Assembly: GCF_042100115.1 (NCBI RefSeq)
Contig: NC_091280.1
Location: forward strand, 248,001-312,000
Direction of reading: 5' to 3'
DNA: 64,000 bases
From: Alternaria dauci
Lineage: Eukaryota > Ascomycota > Dothideomycetes > Pleosporales > Pleosporaceae
Below are positions 48,960-61,430 of this stretch, piece by piece; the stretch's first letter is position 1, and every line of letters starts with the position of its first letter. A model generated the notes under the pieces. It searched no databases, was not told the DNA's origin, and worked only from the letters and a program-made list of their open reading frames with translations. A program made the translations under genes and the position numbers.

Positions 48960-50535
48960 ATGGTCGACACCAAGAAGAACGAGATTGTCATGCTCGAGCA
49001 GGCGCAGACCCGGGACGAGGAGCTCCTGAAGCCTGTGCCTATTGTTGGCAAGGTGGATTACTCTGGTGCCTACGAGAAGACTGATCCCCGAGAAATCGCC
49101 CTTGTCAAGAAGCTCGACCGATGGATCATGCCCATGTTGTGGAGCATGTACTGGCTCAACTACCTTGGTAAGCCACCCGTCTCGCACTCGACGAATCACA
49201 ACTAACCAAAAACCTCCATCTAGACCGCAATGCCATCGCACTCGCTCGTCTCGATGATCTCGAAGAAGATCTGAACCTCACCAGCTCCCAGTACCAGACC
49301 TGCGTGAGCATCCTGTTCGTTGGGTACCTGCTCGGCCAGATCCCCAGTAACATGTTTCTCAACCGCACGCGTCCCTCGCGGTACATGGGTATCTGCATGA
49401 TGCTCTGGGCCGTCGTGTCCGCCCTCACAGCCCTCTCCAAAGACTTTACCGGCCTCCTTCTCACCCGCTTCTTCCTCGGCGTTACGGAAGCGCCATACTA
49501 CCCCGGTGCCGTCTACCTTCTCTCCACCTTCTACACCCGCAAGGAGGTCGCAACCCGCATCGCCATCCTCTACACTGGAAACATCCTCGCGACTGCTTTC
49601 GCTGGCCTCATCGCCGCAGGCATCTTCCACGGTCTCGGCGACGTGGGTGGCATCACGGGCTGGAGGTGGCTGTTTATCCTGCAGGGCGCTGTTACGTTTG
49701 TCATTGCTATCGTCGGCTTCTTTCTTCTGCCAGACTTTACACACAACACGTGGTGGTTGACGCAGGCAGAGCGCGATCTCGCCACCAACCGCATGGCGCT
49801 CGACACCGTCGGCAACAAGGGCGAGACGTCGGTCTGGGCTGGTTTCCGTCAGGCTGCCAAGGACCCCATGGTCTGGATCTTCGCTTTCATGGCCCATATG
49901 CACCTTGCGGCCAACGGCTTCAAGAACTTTTTCCCGACCGTTGTGGAGACGCTGGGTTTCGGTCGGACGATTACGCTGGTCCTCACGTGCCCGCCCTACC
50001 TGATTGCTGGCGCGATTACTATTGCCGTGTCCTGGTCTTCTGGCAAGTTCAACGAGCGCACGTGGCATATTACTATTTCCAAGGCTGTGGCGACATTCGG
50101 TTTCGGACTGGCGTGCGCTGACATTGGCACCGCGGGTCGCTACGTCGCCATGATCATCTTCACAATCGGTACTTATGGTGTCAACTCGCTGATTCTGGGT
50201 TGGTGCGGATCGACGTGTGGTCAGACACCCGAAAAGAAGGCTGTCGCTATTGGTATCGTGACGACTGTCATGAACGCCTCGTTCATCTGGTAAGCACCTC
50301 CAAACCCCGCCTTTTAATATGATTCCGGAGAAAGCAAGGGCTAACAGCGAATTGTAGGACTCCATACCTCTGGCCCAAGTCTGACGGTCCCAAGTACGTC
50401 ATCGCACTCAGCTCGTCGGCTGCATTCTCTGTCGCCACTGCGCTGTTGGCGTGGCTTGCCAAGATTCTCTTTGTGCGCAGGAACAAGCAGCTCAAGGAGC
50501 AAGACAGCGAGAACATGACCTTCTACGTCTACTAG
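48960..50535 (+). CDS. Major facilitator transporter, anion:cation symporter (allantoate/nicotinate permease-like) family
   Basis: A membrane carrier of 483 residues from three exons (48960-49167, 49224-50289, 50358-50535); both introns are GT..AG and the total is divisible by three. After a cytosolic N-terminus, the segment LDRWIMPMLWSMYWLNYLDR and the following RNAIALARL are typical of fungal Dal5/Tna1-type permeases. GRIG-like loop residues, RFFLGVTEAPYYPGAVYLLS and GWRWLFILQG match the conserved helices 4-6. Twelve membrane segments fit the length. Family members import organic anions such as vitamins and allantoate. The substrate here cannot be told. The long minus-strand frame opposite it (49220-50365) is a shadow. 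Confidence 0.92.
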
Positions 50536-51447
50536 ATGCGCGGGAAATGCGTTTGGTTGTAACCATGATGTCAAAGAATACGAATCGGCTGGCAACGCGC
50601 TGGCGCAGATTAGATGGCAGGGGAAATAGGCTTTTGAGCTGTACTATTGGACGATATATATCTAGTTATGAATTATGAACACATTAGTTATTACGAATAT
50701 CAGAGCAGATGCAAGACTCAACCGTACCACGTCATGCTTTTGTTTACCGTTGCTAATGCGCTTGGGCTGTCGCAGTCCTTATCAACCCGCCCCATCAACC
50801 ATGCTTTCATACAAGACCATACGCATGGTCTTTCCACCCTGATACACATCTCACCCTGTCGTTCCAACACCTTTTGCACACGTTCTCAGTCCAGGGTGGG
50901 CCTTCCTCTTAGAGACCTCGCTAGTCCGCATCGGTAACACGAGAATCAGGCAGACGCGTTTCGGCCACGGGACGTGAGCTGTGTGCTTGCGGCTGAAGTG
51001 ACGATGAGGCAAATATCCTTTGATTGCAACGAATCAGCTCCATTTGTTGGGTACATGAAGCGGGAACTACTGCACTGGGGATTGCATTTGGGTAGTGAGA
51101 AAGTGAAGGGCTGGGTCGTATGGATAGTATTTAGCTATCGAATCTCTCTCCATTTCGATTACGACTGACTACACGACCACCTGCACTGTTTATCCTGTCC
51201 TGCGAATGCTGGCGCGTTTTGAGCAAAGGAGCTGAGAAGGGCGCCGTCTTGATCCAGAACGCCTGAGCTATGCTTTTATGTCCAGGGTATACCAATCTGT
51301 GGACAAACACCAATACCAACCAAGGGAAACGCCGAAAGAAAGAATAACCGAAAGAGGAAGATGCGTAAAAAAGAGCCATGTCCAGAGGGGGCAAAGACAC
51401 ATGGCAAGAAAGTGGCATGAGGTATACCAGGACCTGTCTCCACAACT
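50536..51447. other. Intergenic, nothing recognised
   Basis: About 0.9 kb between the 3' ends of the transporter and the convergent zinc-finger gene. Short frames only. Confidence 0.5.
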
Positions 51448-52453
51448 TCAATACCCACGAGCTTCCATCCGTCTCGGCACCCTCGCATGCTGCGCCCCAG
51501 CCCTCTGTCTCCTCCCCTCCCTCCCATTCGTCTCGACAAAATTCCCCGGCCGCCTCATCAAATTATGATTCCCACCCTTAAGCTCCTTCAGATCCGCATC
51601 ATCAATCAACCTCCGCTGCCACAAGTACTGAAACAGGCCAAAATCCGGTCTCGACGTCCTCAGCGTCTGGCCCCGCATCGTATGCTCATTTGCCAAATGG
51701 TGCATACGCATTCCCCACGCCTCTCTCCCCACATCGCACGTGGCTCCCCATTCGCACAGCGGGCACTGCACCGTCGTGGGCGGTTCCTCGCCGCGGAAAT
51801 GCGACGAGCAATGTGTTTCCCATTCCTCGCTGTGCGGAGAGACGTAGCTGCAGTTGAGGAACCAGAAGGCGCATTCGTACAGCGGCGTGGTGTAGTGCGC
51901 GCGGGGTACTTCTAGGACCCCGTTGTTGTCTTCGAGGAGTGGGACGCCGGAGAAGCGGCTCGCGAGCGTGGTGCTGATGCTGCTTTCGGTGGGCGTGGCG
52001 TCTGTGATGCAGGAGCGTAGAGATGGCGGGTTGTGTGTTTCTGGGAGCGACTGGTGGAGGAGGGTGGGAGCCATGGACTGCGGGTCGCTCTTGATGGTGC
52101 TGGTCGCGTCCAGCAGGCTCTCGATGTCGGGGGCGATGTCGGCGGGCGCAAGGCCCTGGAGGTACGAGTCGTCGAAGCGGACGAGGCGGGCGGAGAGATC
52201 GGGTTGGCGTACCCAGTCGTCGAGCGTGTGGTGGACGCGGGCGCGACGATTGTCGAGGCCGAGGGCGGCCAGCGATATGCCTGTGCGACTGGCGGGGTGG
52301 GCTGCTGTGGCGCATGCCTTGTCAGCCTCGGCCTGATGGCAATGGTAGTCATTGGAGATGAGCAGTTCAGCCTTGCAGACAATGTCGATGCAAGGCCGGA
52401 CAGGCAAATCGCGACTCACAGGGCGTTTGAGAGGGCCTGTCTTCGCCCGGCAT
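51448..52453 (-). CDS. Hypothetical protein with Cys/His zinc-finger-like motifs
   Basis: The proposed model has two exons, ATG at 52453 (52453-52420) and 52304-51448, with a 115-bp intron (donor GTGAGT, acceptor CCACAG, branch CTGAC). It gives 296 residues in frame. The C-terminal half has Cys/His pairs: Y-E-C...C-S-Y...H-C-S-S-H and C-P-L-C with a distal H-H...N-E-H, resembling degenerate C2H2 fingers. The N-terminal half is Asp/Ser/Leu-rich and unrecognised. A longer open frame runs through the intron to 52479 but has no ATG start. A nuclear regulatory role is possible but unsupported beyond the motifs. Confidence 0.65.
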
Positions 52454-54324
52454 GGTGTCGGTAATGACGATGCTAACAAGAAGGGTAGGGCTTAGCGTAC
52501 CGTCTCTGTAGGGTTTGTCCGTCTACTACTGAGTCACGGAGATAGGTATGGCAACTTATACTCCAGGCCATGTGCGTGTACGGCACGGTACTGGAAGCCA
52601 GATGTAGTGGGAATACTTGCTCAGTTGCGGCTCTGCGGAGTTACCCTCTTCGACCCGACTACCTTACGCAACAATCCATCTACCACAGATACACCTACTC
52701 GCCAAACCACCTCCGTCGCGTCACCACGATACTCTACCACTCAGTCGCCGTCCAAGCGGTCGATGATTGGGGCGCCAAGTTGCATTCGATGCCGCTTGCT
52801 ACAGAAGCGGGGTGGTGCGGCCCGAACGAACACCTTCTCCACACCTCACCGACCGCTTCTTCAGTACTGCAACCATCCCTTCATCATAGTAAACTGTCGG
52901 TGTGCTTGTCCAAAGTCATGGACAGATAACCGCTGCAGTGTTTCCGTACATGCAAGCGACTGCATGTTAATCTACACAGTCGTGTTTGGCCATCGAGCGC
53001 GTGTCATGACGCCACACCGCATCCGCACGTGATTGGATGCACGCTTCACCCGAATCGCTGCGAGCGGCTGTACCTCGTCAACCTTGACCAGACGACGAAA
53101 TACAAGGGCCTTCTACATGTTGTTTGCCATAGAAGGCAAGACAGCACTTGACATTGCCATCATACCTGTAGACACGGGATTGATGGTGTCTTGGACGCAT
53201 GTGACCACTACACCGCGAAAGAGAGTTTGGGCAGATGGGCCATCAGAATCCGCGAGAACAACTGCGATTCAATTTCTCTAGATTATGATCCGTGGTGACC
53301 GGTATGCCAAGGAGAACTCGTTGGGGTTTGTTCTCACAGATAGCGCCCGGTACAAATACGATCTAGGCTCAATGGCCGATGCCGTCTTCCGCAACACGCA
53401 CCAAAACCTGTACAATCTCTATCCATGCAAGCCGAACTGGATTGAGGGAGGACGGGAAGACGGCCGAATTGGTACTTTACAATGGGAGAGAGGCAGGGGA
53501 GTTTACTCTGGGTTCCAGGTATATGAAGACCGGTAGAAGGTAGGTACAGGCTGAGGTCAGACTGCGGTGGCAGACAATAAAGGCAAGGCTAAGTTATTGG
53601 TTACGGTCAACTGAAGGACGGCTGTTCGTCTGCGTCGCGTGAATTCGATATGGCATACTGTGGTACTCTGGCTTGTTGAGATGTGGCGTTGGAAGGTTGA
53701 AGAGCGCGCGTACCGTCGGCGTTGGCGGAAGGGTCCACTTGGTGGTGGGACACAGTCTTGGCATTATGCTCAGTGTTTCACATGCGATCCGACGTGCCCC
53801 ATGCAGTGACCTGCGACACGACCTCAGCGAAGGAACACCTCAATCAAAGCCGCTTTGTACGATACCAGACTTATGAGCATGTCGTTCAAGCCAGACGCCT
53901 TCGTGGCAACGACTGGAAGTGCCGTCGTTATCAACCAAGAGGCCAATGCTCAACACCATGATTCAGCCTTGGTCGCATATCAACGCTACCGTCTCAGTAT
54001 CTCGTGTCGGATCCTCTAACCGTCACGGCGCGTCTTAGCACGGCCGGAAAACTAGGGGTCGGCCTTGCAATGCTTGTCGGCGCCCGGCGCTCTTGGATGC
54101 GCTTTGCTTTTCCCATGCAGCGTCACAGCTCCTTGTGCGGCTATCCTTGGAGCTCCAACACCCCGTTTCGCCCATTCCGCGTGTGACGAACGCCGGTCCA
54201 CTGCAGCAGAAGACCGTCTCCCACCAGCTTCGCGCAAGATCGGCACGGCCTCGATGCGTGTCATTTCCAACATTCTCGCCTTAACATTTCGATCGACCGA
54301 ACTGTCCCCGGCGGCTTCGTCGCC
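52454..54324. other. Intergenic, no gene recognised
   Basis: About 1.9 kb. Several frames of 60-140 codons overlap on the plus strand without motifs or consistent splice joins, and none is called. The last part is the promoter of the secreted-protein gene. Confidence 0.45.
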
Positions 54325-55473
54325 ATGCTCTCGCTCCACACGCTCCTCCGTCTCCCTCCTATCCTCGTCGCCGCCCTCGTGACACGCGCATACGCACGCC
54401 CAGATGGCGTTATTGGCGACGACAAAGGCGCCGGCAGGCCTACATACGCGACAGCCCTCACCGGCGGCGAGGGCTGCGACTTCTCAGACATTGAAGACAT
54501 CCGCGACGGCTTCTCAGAGATGACGAGTCTATTCGCCGCCGCAACACCCTTTGATCCCACATCGCAGCCCGCACGCGAGTTCTTCAGCCCCTCGATAACG
54601 GCAAACTACACGGACATGATCGCCACGAACCTCCAACGAGCAGCAAACTACGGCGTCCTAGAAGGGGGCACCGGCGCCGTCAACGCCGACATCCACATCC
54701 GCTGCGACGACCCCATGGAGCTGTGCGACAAAGGCAACAAGCGCGAAGGCGACCACGCCGCCTACAACATCGGCAACGAGCCGCACATCGTCTTCTGCCG
54801 CGACTACTTCCGCATGGACTCGCTCACGGGCCGCATCAACAAGAAAGCCGACAACCAGATGGAAAAGGACCGGCTGATGGAATACTACAACCGCGCCTCG
54901 CTGTGGGCACGCATGGTCATGCACTTTTCCTCCGTCGGCACCGCCGTCGTCGAGCGCCCCACGCTCGCGCCGCCCAACTCAACCACCGAGTGGCTCCTCG
55001 TCACCACCCAGGGCCCAATCAACACGTCCGTCCTCGCCGGCGTCCTCAACGAACAACCAGAAATCCCGACGGGCTTCCAAACGCTCAAATATGCGTACGG
55101 CGCCACCCGCGCCAAGCTCCTGGCCGTCCTGTCCACGCAGATGAGCTACGATGCGGCGAATAACGCGGAGAACTATGCGCTGTATGCGTTGGCGCAGTAC
55201 ATTATCAAGGACAAGGGGTTCTATCCGAGTGTGCCGATTATGGATTTCCCAAACGAGGCGAGTGTGCTTACGAATGAGAACTTGCAGGATGGCGAGCGCG
55301 TCAAGTATGCGTATTTTGATGCGCCGGATGTGGTGGCCAGGCCGACGGGCATGGAGTTGAAGGGCGCGCCGTTGCCGTCCGGGGGGTCGGGCAGAATGTT
55401 TGGAGCGGTGCCGGGTGTGGTTGTTGCCGTGGTGGGGATTGGTGCGAGCTTGGCGTTGTTGCCGTTTGGATGA
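54325..55473 (+). CDS. Secreted, probably GPI-anchored protein; possible inactive M35-like peptidase fold
   Basis: A single exon of 382 residues. An N-terminal signal peptide (about 1-24, LLRLPPILVAALVTRAYA) and a C-terminal hydrophobic tail after a Gly/Ser-rich linker (VVVAVVGIGASLALLPFG) suggest secretion and a GPI anchor. Several N-x-S/T sites are present. The central part (HIVFCRDYF..., then YYNRASLWARMVMHFSS) resembles the layout of fungal deuterolysin/lysine-specific metallo-endopeptidase-like proteins. The HExxH zinc site is not present, and only a final His remains in R-M-V-M-H. A cell-surface non-catalytic role or a mistaken family guess are both possible. Secretion is well supported; the fold is not. 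Confidence 0.75.
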   Translation: MLSLHTLLRLPPILVAALVTRAYARPDGVIGDDKGAGRPTYATALTGGEGCDFSDIEDIRDGFSEMTSLFAAATPFDPTSQPAREFFSPSITANYTDMIATNLQRAANYGVLEGGTGAVNADIHIRCDDPMELCDKGNKREGDHAAYNIGNEPHIVFCRDYFRMDSLTGRINKKADNQMEKDRLMEYYNRASLWARMVMHFSSVGTAVVERPTLAPPNSTTEWLLVTTQGPINTSVLAGVLNEQPEIPTGFQTLKYAYGATRAKLLAVLSTQMSYDAANNAENYALYALAQYIIKDKGFYPSVPIMDFPNEASVLTNENLQDGERVKYAYFDAPDVVARPTGMELKGAPLPSGGSGRMFGAVPGVVVAVVGIGASLALLPFG

Positions 55474-56278
55474 GGGGTGCGAGGCTGGTCCGAGTTCTGG
55501 AGCTTCGACGAACTAATTGATGTTCAGCCACAGAGAGATACGATTAACGGCCTACAGCCGTTGCGCCACAGGGCTTGGCTACTGAAGAGGAGGGTGCACT
55601 CGGCCGTGGCGTATGTAAGACGCAGGCAGTATTCATTTGGACTATTTAGCGCACAAATTACTGTCCTGCTAGCACGACGGCGCTGATCACGCGATCGCCC
55701 ACCTGGCGATTCGAGGACTAGGATCATTCAGCAAACATCATTTGGGTCATCATCAGGCCGTGCCGCTGTTTCGATCATCGCGGCTACACTGCATGCCACA
55801 CTGGATCAAGGCGACAGGAGGTCACAAGGCTAGGAGACTGGGATAGTTTGGAAGTAGTGTATGAACACGCGCTTCTGGATGACAGTGTCGCGTCTCAAGT
55901 CATCTGGTAGTTGACTTGGAGAAAGCATACGTATTTAGAAATAATGAAGAGAAGCAATCAATCATGCATGTTGCAATGTGCGTGTGTGTGCTCCTCCTTG
56001 GTCGGGCCGAGCTTCTTTCGCCGGTAAGTGAAACCCTAACCTCTGTGGCTAAGCTAGAATACGCTGAAAGTGTAGCATAGGCAGCGACTGATTGCCGAAA
56101 GAACACGTTAATTGCCCGAATCATCGTAGATGATCGGAATTTATCGCTAACCATCAAAAACCTGTAAACAAACTGTCTTCGTAATAGCTCACAGAACTTT
56201 TGTTGGAAGCTGGCTGTTTTGCTATATTAATCGACATCGGAACTTATCAATGAGGCTGGGTTGACGCACGAAGCTGTC
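55474..56278. other. Intergenic, nothing recognised
   Basis: About 0.8 kb between the secreted-protein gene and the first P450. It contains the P450 promoter and no convincing gene. Confidence 0.5.
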
Positions 56279-58088
56279 ATGTCCTCTACATCAGCACTCC
56301 CTCTGCCAAGCTTGGAGCACTTGGTAACCGACTTCAACACTCGGTCCTTGGGCTATACCCTAACAGCCTTGCTCGTGGCCCTCTTTACATACATCCTTTT
56401 CTCAGACTCGCCCCTGAAGCAGCCACCACTTGTTAATCCAGCCAGTTCCTATTTCTCGCTTGGTAAAACCAAGGTTAGTTCTTATCGATTGCCCCAACTG
56501 CATAAGATGAAGTCCTACTCACAACGTTTACCAAAGAAAGCTTTTCTTGCATCTAGCAAAGAGATCTTGGACAAGGCCCGGTCGCTGTACCCTGCACAGC
56601 CTTACCGCGTCATTAGCGATCTGGGCGAAGTCGTCGTCTTGCCGCCTGAGCTCGCCGATGAGATTCGCAATAATCCGAAATTGAGTCTGGCTACGGCAAC
56701 ATACAATGACTTGAATGGAGACTTGCCTGGATTCGATATCGCAAAGATTGGGAGCCATGGCGATGCGATTCTTCAGGCGGTGATCAAGAAGCAGTTGACC
56801 AAGTCGTTGGGTGAGATTATCCTTTCGTTGCTGATGTCAAAGGGTGAAGCTGAGAGATGAATTCACTATCTAGTGAAGACTTCTGAGCCCATGTCGGAAG
56901 AAGCCGCAAGAGCCATAGCAGCAAATTTGGGATACTGTCCTGGTACGTCTCAGGAACCTCCTAAATGAATTTCGGCATTGCTCATACTGTCTAGAATGGA
57001 AAGAAATCAAGCTTCGGCCCATGGCATTCGATGTCGTCACACGAGTCACTTCGCGCGTGTTTGTCGGCGAAGAACTATGTCGCAACAAGCACTGGCTCAA
57101 AGTCACCCAAGACTACGCCATGACGGTCGTCATCGCCGCAACCAAGCTGCGCATGTACCCCAAGTTCTTGAGGAAATTTATCTACCGCTTCGTACCCGAA
57201 TGCAACAGAGCCCGCAGCCTCGTCGACGAATGTCGCCGCGTCGTCATGGCCGTCATCAACGCACGGGAAGCAGAAAAAAACGCTGCACGCGAAGCAGGAC
57301 GCCCTGTGCCAGAGTGGGACGACGCGATTAATTGGGCAGAGCAGGAAGCTGCGGTCCGAGGCACCAAGTACGATCCAGCGGTTTACCAACTCACATTGTC
57401 GTTTGCGGCGATTCATAGCACGTCGGATTTGCTGGCCAAGGTTATGCTGGAGATTGTGGAGCCGCTGCGGCGCGAGATTGCGGAGGCGTTGAGGGGGCAG
57501 GGGTGGAAGAAGGGGTCGTTGTATAATATGAGGTTGCTGGATAGCGTTATCAAGGAGACGCAAAGAGTTACGCCGCTACTTCTTGGTACGTCAAAAACAT
57601 ACTAGAAAAAAGCCATTATGAGGCCCTGGGGTTGATGCTAAGAAACAACGATAGCTACGATGCGTCGCCGCGTCGAAGGAAACATCCTTCTTTCTACCAG
57701 CCTCGCGCTAAAACCAGGTATGCGCACCGTCGTCGAAACCTCACGCATGCGCGATCCCGCCATCTATCCCGACCCAGACAAATGGGACCCATACCGCTTC
57801 TTTAACTTGCGCTCCGATCCAGCAAGAGGCGAATATGCACAGCTGGTCGCTACGGGACCTGATTACTTAGCCTTTGGCCATGGTGAACATGCGTGTCCTG
57901 GGCGTTTCTTTGCGGCGCATGAACTCAAGGTTGCCGTGTGCCATTTGGTGATGAAGTATGATTGGAGATTAGCGCCAGAGGAGCAGAAGAAGACGATGTT
58001 GAGTGGGTTTAGCTGTTTTGTTAATCCGATGACGAGCTTGGTGGTGAGGAGTGCGGAGCGGGTTGAGATTGATCTGGATTCGATATGA
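56279..58088 (+). CDS. Cytochrome P450 monooxygenase (intact)
   Basis: A heme-thiolate monooxygenase of 520 residues from five exons: 56279-56473, 56537-56810, 56874-56942, 56995-57585 and 57655-58088. All introns are 52-69 bp, GT..AG, and the frame is exact. An N-terminal membrane anchor (LGYTLTALLVALFTYILFS) places it on the endoplasmic reticulum. The I-helix segment AAIHSTS, the K-helix E-T-Q-R (ExxR) and the heme loop FGHGEHACPG (FxxGxxxCxG) are all complete. The style (AAIHST, HACPGRFFA) is that of fungal P450s of ent-kaurene-oxidase and indole-diterpene type. Convergent with the second P450 and near a prenyl synthase, it probably oxidises a diterpene. The exact reaction is unknown. Confidence 0.93.
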
Positions 58089-58608
58089 TAGGATTGTTTG
58101 GCTAGGGAGTTTTCGTCTATATTCAGAATGAAGATGCTTACCAAGTGCGACTTGTACTATATTGCTTCTTTCGGAGAGTTTTCATGTCGATTCATATTGT
58201 CTCCGTTCCGCCTCGTAATCTGGTTCTAGAGTCCTTCGGATTCTTTTTCGTTTCACCTCTTGTACCTTCACCTGTTCTGAGAAGTGTTATCGAGAGTTGA
58301 TCTTGCTTATGAGCTGCTGCAAACCGCACACCTAGCCTCGTAACCTTCGAAACTATCATAATCTTCAGAAATACCAAAGGCTCGGACAGTGACGAGCGGG
58401 ATGAAAACATCGATAGACACAAGGGCTTCACATAGGATCAATCCGATATTCGGTATTCTGTTCCTACGTTACAACATCTACAATAATGCTAGGTTGCTGG
58501 ATTATAGACCCCTCTCCTCGTCTTTCCATTCAATAGCCCTGATGCTTCACCAAACACATAATCTTGCCACAACAACTCCGCGACTCCCAACTAACGGATT
58601 CATTGGGT
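58089..58608. other. Convergent intergenic region between two P450 genes
   Basis: About 520 bp holding the 3' ends of both genes. No gene recognised. Confidence 0.5.
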
Positions 58609-60339
58609 TCAGACTTCCACAGTCTGGCGAGGGTGGAACTTAACCATGAGAGGCGGTTTCGTCCACAACATGTAGTTCTTGCATTTGTGATTCCAATCTC
58701 CAAGATCTTTGGAGATCAGCTCCCAGTCAAAGTGCCACATGAGCTTTGCCAGCACCACCCTCAACTCAATCAATGTCAGATTACTACCAATGCAAGCCCT
58801 CGGGCCGACAGAGAAGGGCACAAAAGCTCTCATGTTATCGCCAAGGCCCTCACCAACAAAGCGCTCGGGGATGAAAGACTCTGGGTCCTTCCAGTAACGG
58901 GGATCGTGTTGAAGCGCGTAGGCGTCGACCTGCACCTCGACGCCTTCCGGTATGTACTTTCCATTGACATAGGCCCCGGGAGAGTACCGAGCGAGACCCG
59001 GTGCTGTGGGTGGAAAAACGCGCAATCCCTCGTTCAACACTGCGTTGAGGTAGGGCAGTTGCGCTGTCGCCGTCGAATTGATGTCCTTGGCCGATTTAAA
59101 TGCGCCAAGAATCTCAGCTTCAAGACGCTTGTAAGTTTCAGGCTTCGAGAGCAGGAAATAGGTCGTGGCTGTCAGACCGGTGGCTGTAGTCTCGAAACCG
59201 GCGACAATCAAAGAATGGGAATTGGCCAGTATCGTTGCCTCCGACATGGTGCCTCTGCGTATGATGTGTGAGAAGTCATCTCGACCCATGTCTCCCAGCT
59301 CCATACGTCTGCGGGCCTTGGCGCGAGTCATGGCGAAGTGCTTCTTCTTGTTCTCGGCGATAGCTTTGGGTAGGAAAAATGGGAGCAAGATGTTCACCCA
59401 CGGCTGGTCTCTTCACAGACTTGTGAGGAACCCGAGATAGACCGAATCAAGAAGCAACGACACCCACCAATTCGTCTTGCCGCTTTCTACGGAACCAAAC
59501 GTCTCCCCGAATGCCAAGTCCCCTGCAGAATATATCAGAAACGAATCCATAAGGTAGTTGGCCACCAAGTTTACCCAGAATGTCAAAAGTAACCCAATTG
59601 TGCAACATGGAAGCATCAAGCGCTTTCTTCCCATCCTCACCAAGTTTGGCAATCTGCTTGACCAACATATCGAGAAAATGGTGGACGACGTCTTCCTGGC
59701 CACGAAGGGCCTCCATGCTAAAGCCATGCGCCCTGCTTCTCCGCATTTCTCAATGCTTGACAGGATCTCTCTCACTACTTAGGCGCGGAACATCGCCATT
59801 CTCATAGAACTCAGTCTTCAGGAACTTGTTTGATCCCGCTTTAGGGTGGTTGTGCACGTCGATGTGTGCTTGCACCGAGTTGAAGGAGAGTGCGTTGGGC
59901 TTTAAGCGGAAGACATCGCCTAGTCAAGACGTGAGCCAGCCGAACAAGGCAGACAGAAATGCAATGCATGTTTGCAGTGGTTTCTTACCATACTTGCGGT
60001 GATTGGCCTGCATGGTGAAGACATGATTGCCAGTAGATAGAGACCAGTAAAAGTATAACTTGGAAGAGCAGTAAGAAATGGCGTATTGTTAGCGATGAAT
60101 GCATATACATACGTCGGTAAGAGCAGCCATTTTCGGCCCCGGGTACTTGGCAAGTGGGTGAAAGTACAAACGATATACACATTTTGTCACCAGCTGCAAT
60201 AGACCCTGTATTCAGTTAGCTTGAACGAACAGCAAGAACAGATGCAGGAGTAGGAGCGACGAATCGCGGCAATTAGGGCCAAGAGCACGTGTTTAAACGT
60301 GATAAACGTGATAAACTCGATCATGTTGGTAAGCGCCAT
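58609..60339 (-). pseudogene. Cytochrome P450 with two in-frame TGA codons
   Basis: Minus-strand exons 60205-60113, 60058-59989, 59919-59575 and 59522-58609 join in frame (474 codons with the stop). A first exon begins at the ATG at 60339, but its donor site is unresolved. Landmarks are [10 protein letters not shown], the I-helix AGFETTA, the K-helix E-G-L-R, the perf region with PERF and the heme loop FSVGPRACIG. The protein is otherwise complete and fungal secondary-metabolism-like. TGA interrupts it at 59752-59750 (after RDPVKH) and at 59415-59413 (after LGFLTSL). Both lie at positions where family members usually have Arg, so CGA-to-TGA is the simplest explanation. Sequencing errors or stop readthrough are the alternatives. 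Confidence 0.85.
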
Positions 60340-61430
60340 CGTGGTGTAAATCCTCACAAGGACCTTGATGGCAGCATCTAAAGCCAACAAAGAAACAAAA
60401 TAAAGACTCCCGGATACAGATTCTTTATGCAGGAACTAGATGGAGCACCAATATCGAAAGCGATCAACACATTCAATTTATTGCGTTAGAGGAACTTGGC
60501 GAAATGGAAATGATGTCCAACAAGCCACTTGTTTCTGCGGCCCGAGCACGGTAAGAACAATATAGAAATTGTGCGAAATGTACCGCCTTGCGGGATTCGC
60601 AAATGTTGTGTTGTTTCTATCGACGTGAAACTTGGTTCATGGATGGGCGTGCATCCTCATTGAGCCGAATCTAAAACCGCATCGGGAAAAGATCGCCGAG
60701 CTTTATTGTTCCGAAACCGACCAACTCCTTCCCTTCCATTCACTTCATTACGGCGATTTTCTAATACAGTCAGTAGCTACTGCGGCTTCAATTGTGCGTG
60801 CAGCATTTCAAAAAGCCAGTCACTATCAGATCAAAGATTGACCAATGCTATCGACTGTCATGAAGCATTACGCCATGTGCAGCAGGAGAGACTGCTCAAA
60901 ACCGTGGCACAGCTGCATGTCGGAGTGAAGCCGCAGTCACTGGTGACTCTACCCTGGCTGTTCTCTTTTCTTTTTTTTTGTTCACTTGGGGCTGGGGAAA
61001 TCGTGGCGGTTCCTTCCTGCCCCCCCTCAGACCGTGATATGAGCAATAAAGCCAAGCTTTGAGTTTCCCATGTTGCCATGAGTACATGTAGGCTTTCGAC
61101 AACAGTATGTGGGCTGTAAATAAAATATTTAGATTACAATCCCAGTATGATCGTGTGATAGGTATCTTGGTAACCCCGGTATATAGATGTTAAGAACCTA
61201 CATGATGACTCAGTTGCCCCCTTTCCCCTCAGAGAACTTCACCGGTATACGTCAGATCCAAAGATGCCTAACAACATTTGTCACTCCCTGGAACCATGGT
61301 GCACTTGACTAGCGCCGGTAGATGATATACTCGTCCTACTGCCTATCATTTCAACCTTCACGCGGGGTATCATACATTCGACTAACTCGCATACAAGATT
61401 GTGTTTTATGTAAATTCCAAACACCTGCCA
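60340..61430. other. Intergenic, nothing recognised
   Basis: About 1.1 kb between the start of the P450 pseudogene and the 3' end of the prenyl synthase. Only short frames without motifs; a T-rich run lies near 60965-60980. Confidence 0.5.

Noticed and set aside
49220..50365. Minus-strand open frame of 381 codons opposite the transporter
   Set aside because: It lies antisense to exon 2 of a clear membrane transporter, has low-complexity charged composition, and shows no family motif. It is a codon-bias shadow.
52570..53961. Short plus-strand frames between the zinc-finger-like gene and the secreted-protein gene
   Set aside because: No family motif and no consistent exon joins. Cys-rich stretches did not fit a zinc-cluster spacing.
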